A DNA stretch of 64,000 nt from Sphingobacterium sp. R2 (GCF_040760075.1 NZ_CP142884.1:1922001-1986000); one strand, 5' to 3'. Positions 1 through 9,000 are shown, numbered from the stretch's first letter. A program made the numbers and translations. Notes: a model not told the origin generated them from the letters alone.

Positions 1-711
1 TTGAACAAACATGGGGTTGAATACTCCGCTGAAAAAGCGAAATATTCGATCAATAAGGGCCTTTGGGGTACTTCTGTTGGTGGAGCAGAAACATTGACAT
101 CCAATCAATATTTGCCTGAATCAGCTTGGCCAACTCCAGTTACTTCTTCAGAACCACAGCAAATTACAATAGATTTTGAAAAGGGTGAACCAGTTGCTCT
201 AAACGGAGAGAAAATGGCTTCTGTTAAGGTCATTCAAGAATTGCAAGCCATTGCTCAGCCTTATGGTATCGGTCGTGATATTCATGTCGGAGATACAATC
301 ATCGGTATCAAGGGACGTGTAGGTTTTGAAGCTGCAGCTTCAGTGATTCTAATTAAGGCACATCACACCTTGGAAAAGCATACCTTAACCAAATGGCAAT
401 TATCCTGGAAAGATCAGATCGCTGCTTTCTACGGTAATTATATGCACGAAGGACAGATGCACGATCCTGTGATGCGCGATATTGAAGCATTCTTGCAATC
501 CTCACAAGAGACTGTGACTGGCCGCGTGATCGTAGAACTTCATCCATACCGTTTTGTCGTTATTGGTGTCGAGTCCGAGCATGATTTGATGTCCAATAAA
601 TTTGGTAGCTACGGTGAAATGAATAAAGGCTATACAGGTGATGATGTGAAAGGTTTCTCCAAAATCTTTGGAAATCAAACGATCATTTGGCATAAAGTGA
701 ATCAAAAATAA
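1..711 (+). CDS. argG: argininosuccinate synthase (3' part)
   Basis: The C-terminal 236 codons of argininosuccinate synthase, which joins citrulline and aspartate using ATP in arginine synthesis. The reading frame is open from base 1, so the 5' part, including the N-terminal ATP-binding region, lies outside the window and the TTG at base 1 need not be a start. The glycine-rich stretch around residues 90-110 (IGRDIHVGDTIIGIKGR) and the conserved end (KFGSYGEMNKGYTGDDVKGF) match the Bacteroidota form of ArgG. argC follows on the same strand after 105 bp that contain a strong hairpin. The identification is firm; only completeness is missing. Confidence 0.93.
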   Translation: MNKHGVEYSAEKAKYSINKGLWGTSVGGAETLTSNQYLPESAWPTPVTSSEPQQITIDFEKGEPVALNGEKMASVKVIQELQAIAQPYGIGRDIHVGDTIIGIKGRVGFEAAASVILIKAHHTLEKHTLTKWQLSWKDQIAAFYGNYMHEGQMHDPVMRDIEAFLQSSQETVTGRVIVELHPYRFVVIGVESEHDLMSNKFGSYGEMNKGYTGDDVKGFSKIFGNQTIIWHKVNQK

Positions 712-726
712 ATTACCTCTGTTTAC

Positions 727-784
727 GCAATGTGTTTTTTCCTACGGTAAAATTCGTTGGAAAAAATACATTGCACGACTTTTT
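727..784 (+). promoter_or_regulatory. argG-argC intergenic hairpin, possible attenuator
   Basis: Bases 727-742 and 759-774 are inverted copies 16 bp long with one mismatch, separated by a 16-nt loop. Five T residues follow at 780-784, five bases after the stem. It lies entirely between the argG stop and the argC start. The shape suits a partial terminator, an RNA-processing site or a stabilising hairpin that makes argC expression differ from argG. Its role is inferred. Confidence 0.5.
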
Positions 785-816
785 ATAACGCATACCTAAA
801 TACTAAATTCAAGAAA

Positions 817-1830
817 ATGATAAGAGTAGGAATAATTGGTTCGGCAGGATATACCGGTGGTGAATTATTACGCGTATTGATTTATCATCCTGAGGTGGAA
901 ATCGTATTTGCCAATAGTGCTTCCAATGCAGGAAATAAGTTATATGAAGTTCACAATGATTTATTTGGTGATACTGAATTGAGCTTCTCTGCGGACTTTC
1001 ACTCCGATATTGATGTCTTGTTTTTATGTGTTGGTCATGGTGATGCACGCAAATTTTTAGATGCAAATACAGTAGATGCTTCCGTAAAGATTATTGATCT
1101 TTCTCAAGATTACCGGCTCCGGGCGAATACGGCTTATCAAGGACAGCAATTTGTATACGGGCTTCCCGAACTAAACAAAGAAGCAATCAAAGCAGCTCAA
1201 TATATTGCGAATCCAGGATGCTTTGCTACAAATATCCAACTGGCTTTATTGCCATTGGCTAGTCAAGGTTTGTTGCCAGACCAAATCCATGTGAATGCAA
1301 CAACTGGATCCACAGGAGCAGGACAGAAGCCAGGAGCGACGACACATTTTTCTTGGCGCAACAATAACCTTTCTGCTTACAAATCTTTTGAGCACCAGCA
1401 TTTGCAGGAAATTTCCGAGTCACTGGATCAGCTTCAAGAGGGGTTTTTACCTGTGTCAAATAGGTCGTTGCTGGAACGTGCCGCTGAAAGAATTAATTTT
1501 GTGCCGCAACGTGGTGATTTTGCAAGAGGAATTTTTTCGGCAATTTATGTTGATACGGACTTGTCCGAAGAAGAGGCTTACGAAGTATACGACACGTATT
1601 ATGCAGCCCACCCTTTTACGCATGTCAGCAAAAAAAATATCGATCTCAAGCAGGTTGTCAACACCAATAAAAGTATTATCCACCTCGAAAAGCACGGAAA
1701 TAAGTTACTTATTTTAAATGCAACAGATAATCTACTGAAAGGGGCATCTGGACAGGCAGTGCAAAATATGAACTTAATGTTCGGTTTGGACGAACGTACA
1801 GGATTAAACTTGAAAAGTGTTGGTTTTTAG
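817..1830 (+). CDS. argC: N-acetyl-gamma-glutamyl-phosphate reductase
   Basis: Third step of arginine synthesis: NADPH-dependent reduction of N-acetyl-glutamyl phosphate to the semialdehyde. The 337-aa protein opens with the dinucleotide-binding motif GIIGSAGYTGGELLR and carries the catalytic cysteine in ANPGCFATN (Cys135). The ATG at 817 is chosen because it places the Rossmann strand directly at the N terminus; an in-frame ATG at 757 would add 20 residues encoded by the hairpin between argG and argC. An intrinsic terminator lies about 105 bp after the stop, and no further arginine gene follows, which is unusual for this phylum. Confidence 0.95.
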   Translation: MIRVGIIGSAGYTGGELLRVLIYHPEVEIVFANSASNAGNKLYEVHNDLFGDTELSFSADFHSDIDVLFLCVGHGDARKFLDANTVDASVKIIDLSQDYRLRANTAYQGQQFVYGLPELNKEAIKAAQYIANPGCFATNIQLALLPLASQGLLPDQIHVNATTGSTGAGQKPGATTHFSWRNNNLSAYKSFEHQHLQEISESLDQLQEGFLPVSNRSLLERAAERINFVPQRGDFARGIFSAIYVDTDLSEEEAYEVYDTYYAAHPFTHVSKKNIDLKQVVNTNKSIIHLEKHGNKLLILNATDNLLKGASGQAVQNMNLMFGLDERTGLNLKSVGF

Positions 1831-1934
1831 CCATTTTTAAGATATCAAACAGCAATATCAACAAGTTGTGAGTAACTTGAGGGATCACCTTAAAAACGAA
1901 ATGAGGTTTTCAACATTTTATTAACATCGTGTGG

Positions 1935-1965
1935 AAAAGTGAAGGGTGGATCCTTCACTTTTTTT
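1935..1965 (+). terminator. intrinsic terminator after argC
   Basis: An 11-bp perfect stem (1935-1945 with 1952-1962), a 6-nt loop and a run of T continuing to 1965. It is 105 bp downstream of argC and closes the argG-argC transcript. Confidence 0.85.
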
Positions 1966-2756
1966 ATGTCATTCCCGCCAAAGAAAGTGTGTTGTCTATC
2001 TTATAGCTCCACTCGTATATTCTTAATCTCAGCCATGCAACACAGGTTCCGATAAACTTAGTCTATCTTACAGGTGGAACCACGTTCAACCTGGGATCGG
2101 GATAAGAAAAAGTCAGGGTTGGAAAACCCGCAATTTTATGCTTCACTCAAGCTTGACACAAGAAACATACTACATCGACTAAAGGATCACCCTACCTTAG
2201 CCCTTGTTAAGCTCAAGGATCACTCTTGTTGAGGTCAGGGCTCCCCGTGTTTAGGTGTCATTTTTAACCGTTTTCCATCGGATTTGGGCGTATTTCTTCG
2301 CCGCTGTCTGCTGCTATTGACATCGCTTGATTTAGGGTGCATATTTGTATCGTGAAGGTAATGAGGGCCGAGGAAAGTAGAAAGATGCGTTGTGCCATCG
2401 TACAGATGTTGATGTACAAGCTTAGATTGCGGATCTATTGACAGAAATTGTTATAAATTTTGTCATGTACTTAGATAAATTTTACACAATCGATTGATAT
2501 ACATTTCCTTTCTTTTTCTGTAAATCTAAATCTTATCTTCATACAATAATCCAGCTCGAGAACCGATAACACCCTTATTCAATAGTAAAGTGCAACGGAA
2601 AGATAGCTGATAAATTGAGTTTCAAAATAGCTAAAGGAGTTTGGTTTCGTGAAGTATTCGAGTATAGCAGCATCTCGAATTGATGGCAAGCATGAATAAC
2701 CGCAGGTCGTATAACTAGCCTAGGTTTGATATATAAATTGATAAAAAAAATAAAGT
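1966..2756. other. gene-free stretch, possibly decayed
   Basis: About 790 bp in which no coding sequence can be supported: all six frames are broken by stops. The motif GGATCAC appears at about 1882, 2182 and 2215, and there is a small GGGTT/AACCC hairpin near 2120. A TAGGTTTG match to the Bacteroidota -7 element lies at 2721-2728, upstream of the broken DUF3472 gene, but with no clear -33 partner. The stretch may be remains of deleted genes or of a mobile element; I recognise none of it. Confidence 0.5.
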
Positions 2757-4049
2757 ATGAAAAGAAAACACTTTATCCAGTAAATCTTTATGGGAGTTTT
2801 ATCCTGCCTTTCGATAAGCAGTATAGCGCAGGCAGTAGGGAAGACTTATGCCGTACCACTTGCTGGGAATGCTTTCATTACCGCAGGACAAACTGGTGAA
2901 GCAGAAATTTCCGGTCGTAATGGCCTTGTAAAATGGTCAAGCGATCAGGAAGTGGTATCGGTGTATTTTAGGGCTCAAAAGGCGGGGAAATTGACTTTGA
3001 AACTGAGGGTAAAAAACGATGCTGGAAAATCCAAAATAGCAGTAGACGCTTTAGGAAAAAAGGCGATCGTGAATGTGGAAAGTACTGCGCTGTCGGAAAC
3101 AGCGCCTTTTTCCATTGATGTAATATCGCCCGGTTACGTTCAGGTAAATTTAAAGGGCTTAAGTAAATCGGGAAGCAATTTTGCCAATGTAACCGAATTG
3201 CTTGTGAGCGGCGAAGCGGCTTCGGAAGGTCTTCTATTTTCCAATGATCCTGAGTATTACTATTGGTCCAGAAGAGGCCCTTCTTGTCATCTAAATTATA
3301 CTGTTCCTACGGAGGGAAACGTTAGTTACTATTATAACGAAGTAACCGTCCCTCAAGGAGAAGATAAAATTGGGTCCTATTTTATGGCGAATGGTTTTGG
3401 CGAAGGCTACTTTGGTATACAGGTTAATTCAGAAACCGAGCGACGTATCTTATTTTCCGTATGGAGTCCATTCCACACAGATGACCCGAAAAGTATTCCG
3501 GAGGAACAAAAAATCCATCTACTAAAGAAAGGAAAGGATGTGCATTCGGGTGAGTTTGGAAATGAAGGGTCGGGCGGACAGAGTTACCGTAAGTACTTTT
3601 GGAAGGCAGGGGTAACCTATAAGTTTCTCTTGAAAGGCGTGCCCGATGGAAAAGGGAATACTGATTATACGGCTTGGTTTTTTGTACCCGAAGAGCATGC
3701 ATGGAATTTGATCGCAAGCTTCAAACGTCCGCAGACAAACACCTACCTCAAACGATTCCATAGTTTCTTATAGAACTTTAGTCCTAATCAAGGCTACCTG
3801 GGTAGACAGGTTGAGTTTGGCAATCAATGGGTCTATGATGGACAATGGAAAGCTGTACAGGAGGCTTCTTTTAGTGTCGATAATACCTATCGTGCAAATC
3901 AACGCATTGATGCAATCGGCGGCATTACCAAAAACGGATACTTCCTTAGAAATGGTGGTTTCTTTAATGACGTTGTTAAGTTAGGAAGTAGGTTTGAATT
4001 CCAGCATAAAAATAATGCACCGAAAATTAATTTTGACAAACTGCCTTAA
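2757..4049 (+). pseudogene. DUF5077/DUF3472-type secreted protein with two in-frame stops
   Basis: One reading frame from ATG 2757 to TAA 4047-4049 would encode a secreted protein of about 430 residues, interrupted by TAA at 2781-2783 (codon 9) and TAG at 3771-3773. The first eight codons are basic (MKRKHFIQ) and, read through, join the hydrophobic stretch ending SSIAQA to form a normal signal peptide. The N-terminal part looks like a DUF5077 beta domain. The remainder looks like DUF3472, including YYYNEVTVP, GYFGIQVNS and, after the second stop, GYLGRQVEFGNQWV. Homology resumes in the same frame directly after the TAG, so these are point nonsense mutations rather than frameshifts. An internal ATG at 2790 could give a 327-aa truncated product lacking the basic signal-peptide end. 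Family function is unknown; the domains often occur in secreted glycan-related proteins. Confidence 0.8.
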
Positions 4050-4091
4050 TCAAAAAAGAATACAGACAATCTCTTTTTGTCGCTCAAAGTT

Positions 4092-4145
4092 TGTCCTAAA
4101 CACAAAAGAGTCACATTAAAATGTGACTCTTTTGTGTTTAGGACA
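4092..4145. terminator. 25-bp perfect hairpin between convergent genes
   Basis: Bases 4092-4116 and 4121-4145 are a perfect 25-bp inverted repeat with loop TAAA. It lies between the end of the DUF3472 remnant and the converging lipoprotein gene, so it most likely ends transcription from both sides. There is no long T run outside the stem; the A/T stretches are inside it. Confidence 0.65.
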
Positions 4146-4154
4146 GCCGTCAAT

Positions 4155-4991
4155 TTATTTTTCAGACAGTTTGATATCACGTTCTACCGAAACGTTATCT
4201 CCAGTAACAGCATTACCTTCTTTATCTACCAAAGTCAGTTTTACCTTAGTATCACCTAATGGTAAGCCTTTAATTTCATAAGGACCCCATTTATCCAATG
4301 TAAATGTCTTCCCGTTGATATCCGCTACGACCTTATTTCCATCTGGTGCAAGTTTAGTATTGACCAAGTAAAAATCCAACAGTAGATTTTTTGTTTCATC
4401 ACCCTTGTACTCACCTTTAGGTCGAGAATAGAAAAGTGATGGTTCCTTTGGCATCGCATCTGTTGTCAATTTACCCGTTGCATCAATCTTAAATTTTACC
4501 AATTTAGAAGCTTCAGTGGTTTTTATGGATTCATGATAGGATCTTGATAAAAATGAGAGCAGGTAATGTTCCGAATTTAACGGTACTGTTACAGAGTTCT
4601 CGGGCTTGTAAAGAGCCGTGTAAGGTTTATTGTCTAAAATAAAATGAATATGTTGTCCATCATGCGAATTTGCCATATGGGCAGCATGGGCATCATCGGT
4701 CATCTCAGTCAATTTGAAATTCTTAACTGCATATTTTACAGTTACTTTTGCGGAGTCTGTTCCTACCTTTTCTGCAGTGATCGACGCGATCTGTAGATCA
4801 GCTCCAGGAAATTCTTTGGAGTCTGCAATCGGATTAACCGTGATAGCGTCCATTTTTTGTGCGGTATTGGTGTCCATACTGCTGCTTGAGTCAGCCCTAT
4901 CTGTACTTTTTGTAGAGGAGTTGTTACATCCGATAGCGCCAGCCATCAACGCTAATGCAGCAGTAATACCTGTAATTCTGTAGTACTTCAT
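4155..4991 (-). CDS. hypothetical lipoprotein
   Basis: A 278-aa protein with a lipoprotein signal peptide: basic start MKYYR, hydrophobic core and lipobox AGAIGC with Cys22 as the predicted lipidation site, then a Ser/Thr/Asp-rich linker. The mature part has a His-rich segment (HAAHMANSHDGQHIHF) that could bind metal, and ends in a likely beta-sandwich. The ATG at 4991 is preferred over 5018 because the signal peptide starts cleanly there. It is transcribed divergently from the ECF sigma gene, so it may belong to that regulon. I do not recognise a family with confidence. Confidence 0.75.
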   Translation of the reverse strand: MKYYRITGITAALALMAGAIGCNNSSTKSTDRADSSSSMDTNTAQKMDAITVNPIADSKEFPGADLQIASITAEKVGTDSAKVTVKYAVKNFKLTEMTDDAHAAHMANSHDGQHIHFILDNKPYTALYKPENSVTVPLNSEHYLLSFLSRSYHESIKTTEASKLVKFKIDATGKLTTDAMPKEPSLFYSRPKGEYKGDETKNLLLDFYLVNTKLAPDGNKVVADINGKTFTLDKWGPYEIKGLPLGDTKVKLTLVDKEGNAVTGDNVSVERDIKLSEK

Positions 4992-5197
4992 AATTTTTCT
5001 GTTTAATTTTTTAATCATTCAGCATATCAAGTAACAGTTGGTAACTATGTTTTGTTTGTAATAAGGTTAAAATAGGGCTTTTTCAATGCTGATTTAGGAA
5101 TAATCTACTGTGAAATAAATAATCTTAAAAAAATAGTCATATTAGATGTAATAAATCAATATGCTGAAATGTCTTGATGATATAAAAGGCGGAGGTG

Positions 5198-5252
5198 ATA
5201 TTGAGATGGTGCAAAAGCCGATTAGAAACTAAAACAGAGTAAATCTCAATAT
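5198..5252 (+). promoter_or_regulatory. inverted repeat upstream of the ECF sigma gene
   Basis: ATATTGAGAT (5198-5207) is repeated in inverted orientation as ATCTCAATAT (5243-5252), ending 10 bp before the sigma factor ATG. The 35-nt spacing suits either a leader-RNA hairpin that masks the start or two operator half-sites. The role is inferred. Confidence 0.35.
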
Positions 5253-5262
5253 TGACGATAGC

Positions 5263-5778
5263 ATGAACCAAGAGCAATTTAAAAATACCGTTTTCATCCA
5301 TAAGGATAAGCTATTTCGCTTCGCGAAACGGATCTTGGTCGATGATGATGAAGCTTTTAATGCGGTACAGAATGTGATGATGCGGTTGTGGCAATTGAAA
5401 GATCAGTTGCTTCAATATAAAAATATGGAAGCTTTTTGCATGCAGAGTGTAAAAAATGAGGCATTAAATCGGATTAAAAAAGATAAGGTTAGATCGGATT
5501 ATGTCAATCAATATCAGGCGGTGTCGACAACAGAGTATACTATTGGAAATACAAAGGAAATTATCGTCAAGATGATCAATTCTCTTCCCGAAAAACAACG
5601 GCTTGTGATGCATCTGCGCGATGTTGAGGACTATGACATTGATGAAATCGCTGAGGTACTGGAAATGGGCGAGTCGGCAGTGCGGGTTAATCTGATGCGC
5701 GCAAGACAAAAGGTGAAAGAGCAGTTGACAAAATTATTCGATTACGAAACCGCGCGCATTTATTCCGATAAAAAATAG
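5263..5778 (+). CDS. ECF-type RNA polymerase sigma factor
   Basis: A 171-aa sigma-70-family factor of the extracytoplasmic-function type. Region 2 lies at about residues 10-75 (FRFAKRILVDDDEAFNAVQNVMMRLW) and region 4 at about 100-155, with the helix-turn-helix YDIDEIAEVLEMGESAVRVNL. It heads a co-directional run with a membrane anti-sigma-like protein and two DUF4252 proteins; this gene order is common in Bacteroidota. It probably directs transcription of its own operon on release from the anti-sigma factor. The inducing signal cannot be read from the sequence. Confidence 0.93.
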   Translation: MNQEQFKNTVFIHKDKLFRFAKRILVDDDEAFNAVQNVMMRLWQLKDQLLQYKNMEAFCMQSVKNEALNRIKKDKVRSDYVNQYQAVSTTEYTIGNTKEIIVKMINSLPEKQRLVMHLRDVEDYDIDEIAEVLEMGESAVRVNLMRARQKVKEQLTKLFDYETARIYSDKK

Positions 5779-5820
5779 GTGTTATGGTTTTCAGATCAAC
5801 GAACAATAAGATATAGCGTG

Positions 5821-6510
5821 ATGGAAGATAAAAGGTTAAAGGAATTGAAAGACAAATACTTTAATGGGCAGTCGTCATTAGAGGAAGAAAAAGAATTGAA
5901 AAATTCGGAGGATTTCTTTTTTCAGTCATTGAACGAAGAGAAGAGTCTCAAGATGGAATGGTCCTTCGAGGATTTTGAAGGCAAGAGCAACGAAATTAAA
6001 AAAGAGAATATATGGTGGAATTACAGCTGGATAAAATACGCGGCAGCGGCAGTGCTTTTGATGAGTATAGGCTTAGCATTATTTCTAAACCAGCAATCAG
6101 CAATACAATCACCTTTACTCGCCGAAAAGGAAATAAATAATCGCAAACCAGCGGACAATGTGCCCGTCGAACATCCGAGCACAGAAATAGTGCATCCTCC
6201 TGCTGAAGATAGGATTCAGGTAGTTAAGCGTACTAAAACATTACAGACAGCAGAGACAGTCAAACGTCCAAGAGTTGAAAAACAAACCGAAAATGGGATA
6301 GGGAAGAAGGAAGTGGCAACTGAAAGTTTGGAATCGAAAACATCAGAGGCCTATCAAGCAGATTATGTTGTCTTGAACGGCAAGCCTGTTACTAACGAGC
6401 AGGAAGCCGTCGAATTGACTTTAAAGTCATTGGGCCTGCTGGCAAATAATCTGGAAAATGGCGTAGATAAAGCAATGAACATAAAACAAATGTCAATAAC
6501 AATTAACTAA
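5821..6510 (+). CDS. single-pass membrane protein, probable anti-sigma factor
   Basis: A 229-aa protein with a charged cytoplasmic part (about residues 1-69), one membrane segment at about 70-90 (WIKYAAAAVLLMSIGLALFLN) and a Lys/Glu/Thr-rich outer part. This topology, directly after an ECF sigma gene, fits an anti-sigma factor, although the N-terminal domain is not a textbook zinc-type anti-sigma domain. ATG 5821 is chosen over the GTG at 5779, since the earlier 14 residues look like non-coding sequence. Confidence 0.75.
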   Translation: MEDKRLKELKDKYFNGQSSLEEEKELKNSEDFFFQSLNEEKSLKMEWSFEDFEGKSNEIKKENIWWNYSWIKYAAAAVLLMSIGLALFLNQQSAIQSPLLAEKEINNRKPADNVPVEHPSTEIVHPPAEDRIQVVKRTKTLQTAETVKRPRVEKQTENGIGKKEVATESLESKTSEAYQADYVVLNGKPVTNEQEAVELTLKSLGLLANNLENGVDKAMNIKQMSITIN

Positions 6511-6516
6511 AATAAT

Positions 6517-7038
6517 ATGAAAGGTTTTTTTATAGCTTGCCTTCTACTTGTAGCAAGTATGGCAAATGCACAAATTTCAAAATTGGATAAGCTATTTGAA
6601 CAATATCAGGGAAAGAAAGGTGTAACAACACTTAAAATTGGAGCACCGATGTTCAAACTGTTGGGTAATTTGAAAATAGACGATGATGATATGCAGACGA
6701 TCAGCCCGCTGCTAAAGAACGTTAAATCACTGCGTATGCTTATTGTTGAGGATGGTGAAGATAAAGCCTTGACAGATATTATCCGGGGGGCGGTTTCCAA
6801 TTTAAAATATGAGGAACTCATGTCGCTCAACAGCGAAGGCCAAGATATTCGCTTTATGGTGGAAAATATGTCTGTAAATGCTGATATTTTGAACAATCTT
6901 CTACTCACAATCAACGGAGATGGACAAAATCTATTTATGATCCTTGATGGGGAAATACCGTTGAAAGACGTGACTAACTTGGTCAATGAAGGCAATAATA
7001 AAGCCAATAAGAATAAAGGCGATAACGAGAAAAAATAA
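6517..7038 (+). CDS. DUF4252 domain-containing secreted protein
   Basis: A 173-aa protein with a signal peptide ending ASMANAQ at about residue 19, then a DUF4252-type alpha/beta domain (KVKSLRMLIVED... YEELMSLNSEGQDIRFMVE) and a Lys/Asn-rich tail. The family is largely restricted to Bacteroidota and its function is unknown. It starts 6 bp after the anti-sigma stop, in the same operon, and is paralogous to the next gene. Confidence 0.85.
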   Translation: MKGFFIACLLLVASMANAQISKLDKLFEQYQGKKGVTTLKIGAPMFKLLGNLKIDDDDMQTISPLLKNVKSLRMLIVEDGEDKALTDIIRGAVSNLKYEELMSLNSEGQDIRFMVENMSVNADILNNLLLTINGDGQNLFMILDGEIPLKDVTNLVNEGNNKANKNKGDNEKK

Positions 7039-7043
7039 GAATT

Positions 7044-7589
7044 ATGAAAAGATTACTAACCTTGTTATGTCTCGTTGGCCTGCTTCTGTCCATGCAGTCC
7101 TGCATGATAAAAAAAACTTCCAATATGGATTTCATCAGCCGGTCTAATGTATCTGACGATGCGGAGATTGTTGCCATTAATTTACCGATGTGGTTAACAA
7201 AACCCTTTATGAAAAAAGCCTTAAAGGATGGAAGTGATGAAGATGCCCGTGCAATGGCCGAAATTGTAAAGAAATTGAAGAAGTTCAGAATGCTGACGCT
7301 TTCTAATAATGATAAAACAAAGAATGCACGTATTTTGGACGACTACCATAAGTTTTTAAGGAAGAATAAATTTGAGGAACTTTTGGTTGTTAATACCGAT
7401 GGACAAGAAATATCATTGAACGCCCGTATTGATAAAAATAATGTTATTGAGCGTGTTTCACTACTGGTCCACGATAATGAAGACGAAAGTGTATTCATGG
7501 ATATCAAAGGCAAGTTTTCATTGGATGAACTTATCGCCGGACTGAATAAGATGAAGTCCAAAGATAAGAAGTTGGCCAACAAACTTTAA
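7044..7589 (+). CDS. DUF4252 domain-containing lipoprotein
   Basis: A 181-aa lipoprotein with lipobox SMQSC (Cys20), paralogous to the preceding protein: KKFRMLTLSNND and FEELLVVNTDGQEISLNARI align with the matching stretches there. The start lies 5 bp after the preceding stop. A soluble secreted copy next to a lipid-anchored copy suggests both act in the periplasm or at a membrane under the same ECF sigma factor. Function is unknown. Confidence 0.85.
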   Translation: MKRLLTLLCLVGLLLSMQSCMIKKTSNMDFISRSNVSDDAEIVAINLPMWLTKPFMKKALKDGSDEDARAMAEIVKKLKKFRMLTLSNNDKTKNARILDDYHKFLRKNKFEELLVVNTDGQEISLNARIDKNNVIERVSLLVHDNEDESVFMDIKGKFSLDELIAGLNKMKSKDKKLANKL

Positions 7590-7625
7590 TAAGGCCGCTG
7601 ATTCAAACCGAAACTTCCGCTAACC

Positions 7626-7674
7626 TATAAAAAAGCCCTCCATTAATATATTAATAATGGAGGGCTTTTTTATA
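7626..7674. terminator. bidirectional terminator between DUF4252 operon and hemL
   Basis: A 20-bp perfect stem (7626-7645 with 7655-7674) whose ends are A-rich on one side and T-rich on the other, so it reads as an intrinsic terminator on either strand. It separates the converging sigma operon and haem genes. Confidence 0.9.
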
Positions 7675-7686
7675 GTAGTTTGATTT

Positions 7687-8997
7687 TTATGCGCTAAAGA
7701 CAATATCCAAAGCATCAAAAATATGTTGTTTAGCCTGATCAAGGTCCGCTTTGGTATGTGCGTCAGAAACAAAGCCGACTTCATATCCAGATGGACCAAA
7801 ATAAACACCACGATTTAACAATTCTCGGTGCATTACTTTATAGGATTCCATTGATTTAGGATCGATCTCACTGGCTTTTTTAATTTCTTGCTGTTCAGTG
7901 AATGCAAACCAAAAAATAGAAGCCACATGGAAAAGTTGAACCTTATATCCTTTCTCGGCAATGTAAGCACGCATATCATTGACGAAAGCTTCTGTTTTGG
8001 CATTTAAATTTGTGTAAAAATCCTTTTGAGCTAAGATGCCCAATGCTGCAATACCGGCAGCCATTGCAACTGGATTGCCCGATAAAGTTCCGGCTTGGTA
8101 AACGGCACCGTCAGGAGAAATACAAGCCATCAACTCTTTCGATGCGCCATAAGCGCCGACAGGCATTCCGCCACCAATAATTTTTCCATAGGTGATAATA
8201 TCCGGTTGTATATCATAGTACGCAGAAGCCCCTTCAAAGCCGATCCGGAATCCGGTAATCACTTCATCCATTATCAACAATGCACCATTTTCTTTGGTGA
8301 TCTCACGCAAGAAGTGAATATATTCCTTAGACTGCAACAATAGTCCATTGTTTGCAGGGATACCCTCAATAATAACTGCCGCGATCTGATCTTTAAATTC
8401 TGCAAAAGCAGCTATTAAAGCTTGCTTATCGTTTAATTCAATAACAATGGTTTCGTCTGCAAATGCTTTAGGTACACCGGCCGAAGATGTTTCACCAAAG
8501 GTGACCAAACCCGAACCAGCTTTCACCAAAAGAGAATCGGAGTGCCCATGATAACAGCCATCAAATTTGATGATCTTATCCCGTTTCGTATAGCCTCTAG
8601 CCAAACGGATTGCAGACATTACAGCCTCGGTGCCAGAGCTGACAAAGCGAATTTTCTCAATAAATCTATTGTTTTCGATAATCAACTCAGCCAGTTGGTT
8701 CTCCAATGCCGTTGGAGCGCCAAAACTTAAGCCTTTGCCGAGTTGTGCCACTACTGCTTCACGAACTTGATCATTATTGTGCCCTAAAATTAGGGGGCCC
8801 CATGAGCAGCAAAAATCGATGAATTCATTCCCGTCCGCATCCCAAAGATGTGCCTTATCGCCACGCTCAATAAATAATGGGGTACCATATACGGATTTGA
8901 AGGCCCTAACAGGAGAGTTTACACCTCCAGGGAAATATTGTTTTGCTTTTTCGAATAGCTCAGCAGATTGTGCTCTTGATATATCAGGTGCTTGCAT
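7687..8997 (-). CDS. hemL: glutamate-1-semialdehyde 2,1-aminomutase
   Basis: A PLP-dependent enzyme that converts glutamate-1-semialdehyde to 5-aminolevulinate, the second step of the C5 route to haem. Its 436 aa match the family length. Visible motifs are GGVNSPVRAF near the N terminus, the PLP phosphate-binding SSGTEAVMSAIRLAR (about 120-134), DEVITGFR, and the Schiff-base lysine in TYGKIIGGGMPVG (Lys272). It follows hemB after 3 bp and is the last gene of the haem run. Confidence 0.96.
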   Translation of the reverse strand: MQAPDISRAQSAELFEKAKQYFPGGVNSPVRAFKSVYGTPLFIERGDKAHLWDADGNEFIDFCCSWGPLILGHNNDQVREAVVAQLGKGLSFGAPTALENQLAELIIENNRFIEKIRFVSSGTEAVMSAIRLARGYTKRDKIIKFDGCYHGHSDSLLVKAGSGLVTFGETSSAGVPKAFADETIVIELNDKQALIAAFAEFKDQIAAVIIEGIPANNGLLLQSKEYIHFLREITKENGALLIMDEVITGFRIGFEGASAYYDIQPDIITYGKIIGGGMPVGAYGASKELMACISPDGAVYQAGTLSGNPVAMAAGIAALGILAQKDFYTNLNAKTEAFVNDMRAYIAEKGYKVQLFHVASIFWFAFTEQQEIKKASEIDPKSMESYKVMHRELLNRGVYFGPSGYEVGFVSDAHTKADLDQAKQHIFDALDIVFSA

Positions 8998-9000
8998 AGT

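Noticed and set aside
1295..1717. 140-codon plus-strand ORF in argC
   Set aside because: A shifted frame within the well-supported argC gene.
1966..2756. Possible insertion-sequence remnant or structural RNA after argC
   Set aside because: No transposase fragment, terminal inverted repeat or known RNA (RNase P, tmRNA, SRP) could be recognised, so it is listed only as a gene-free stretch.
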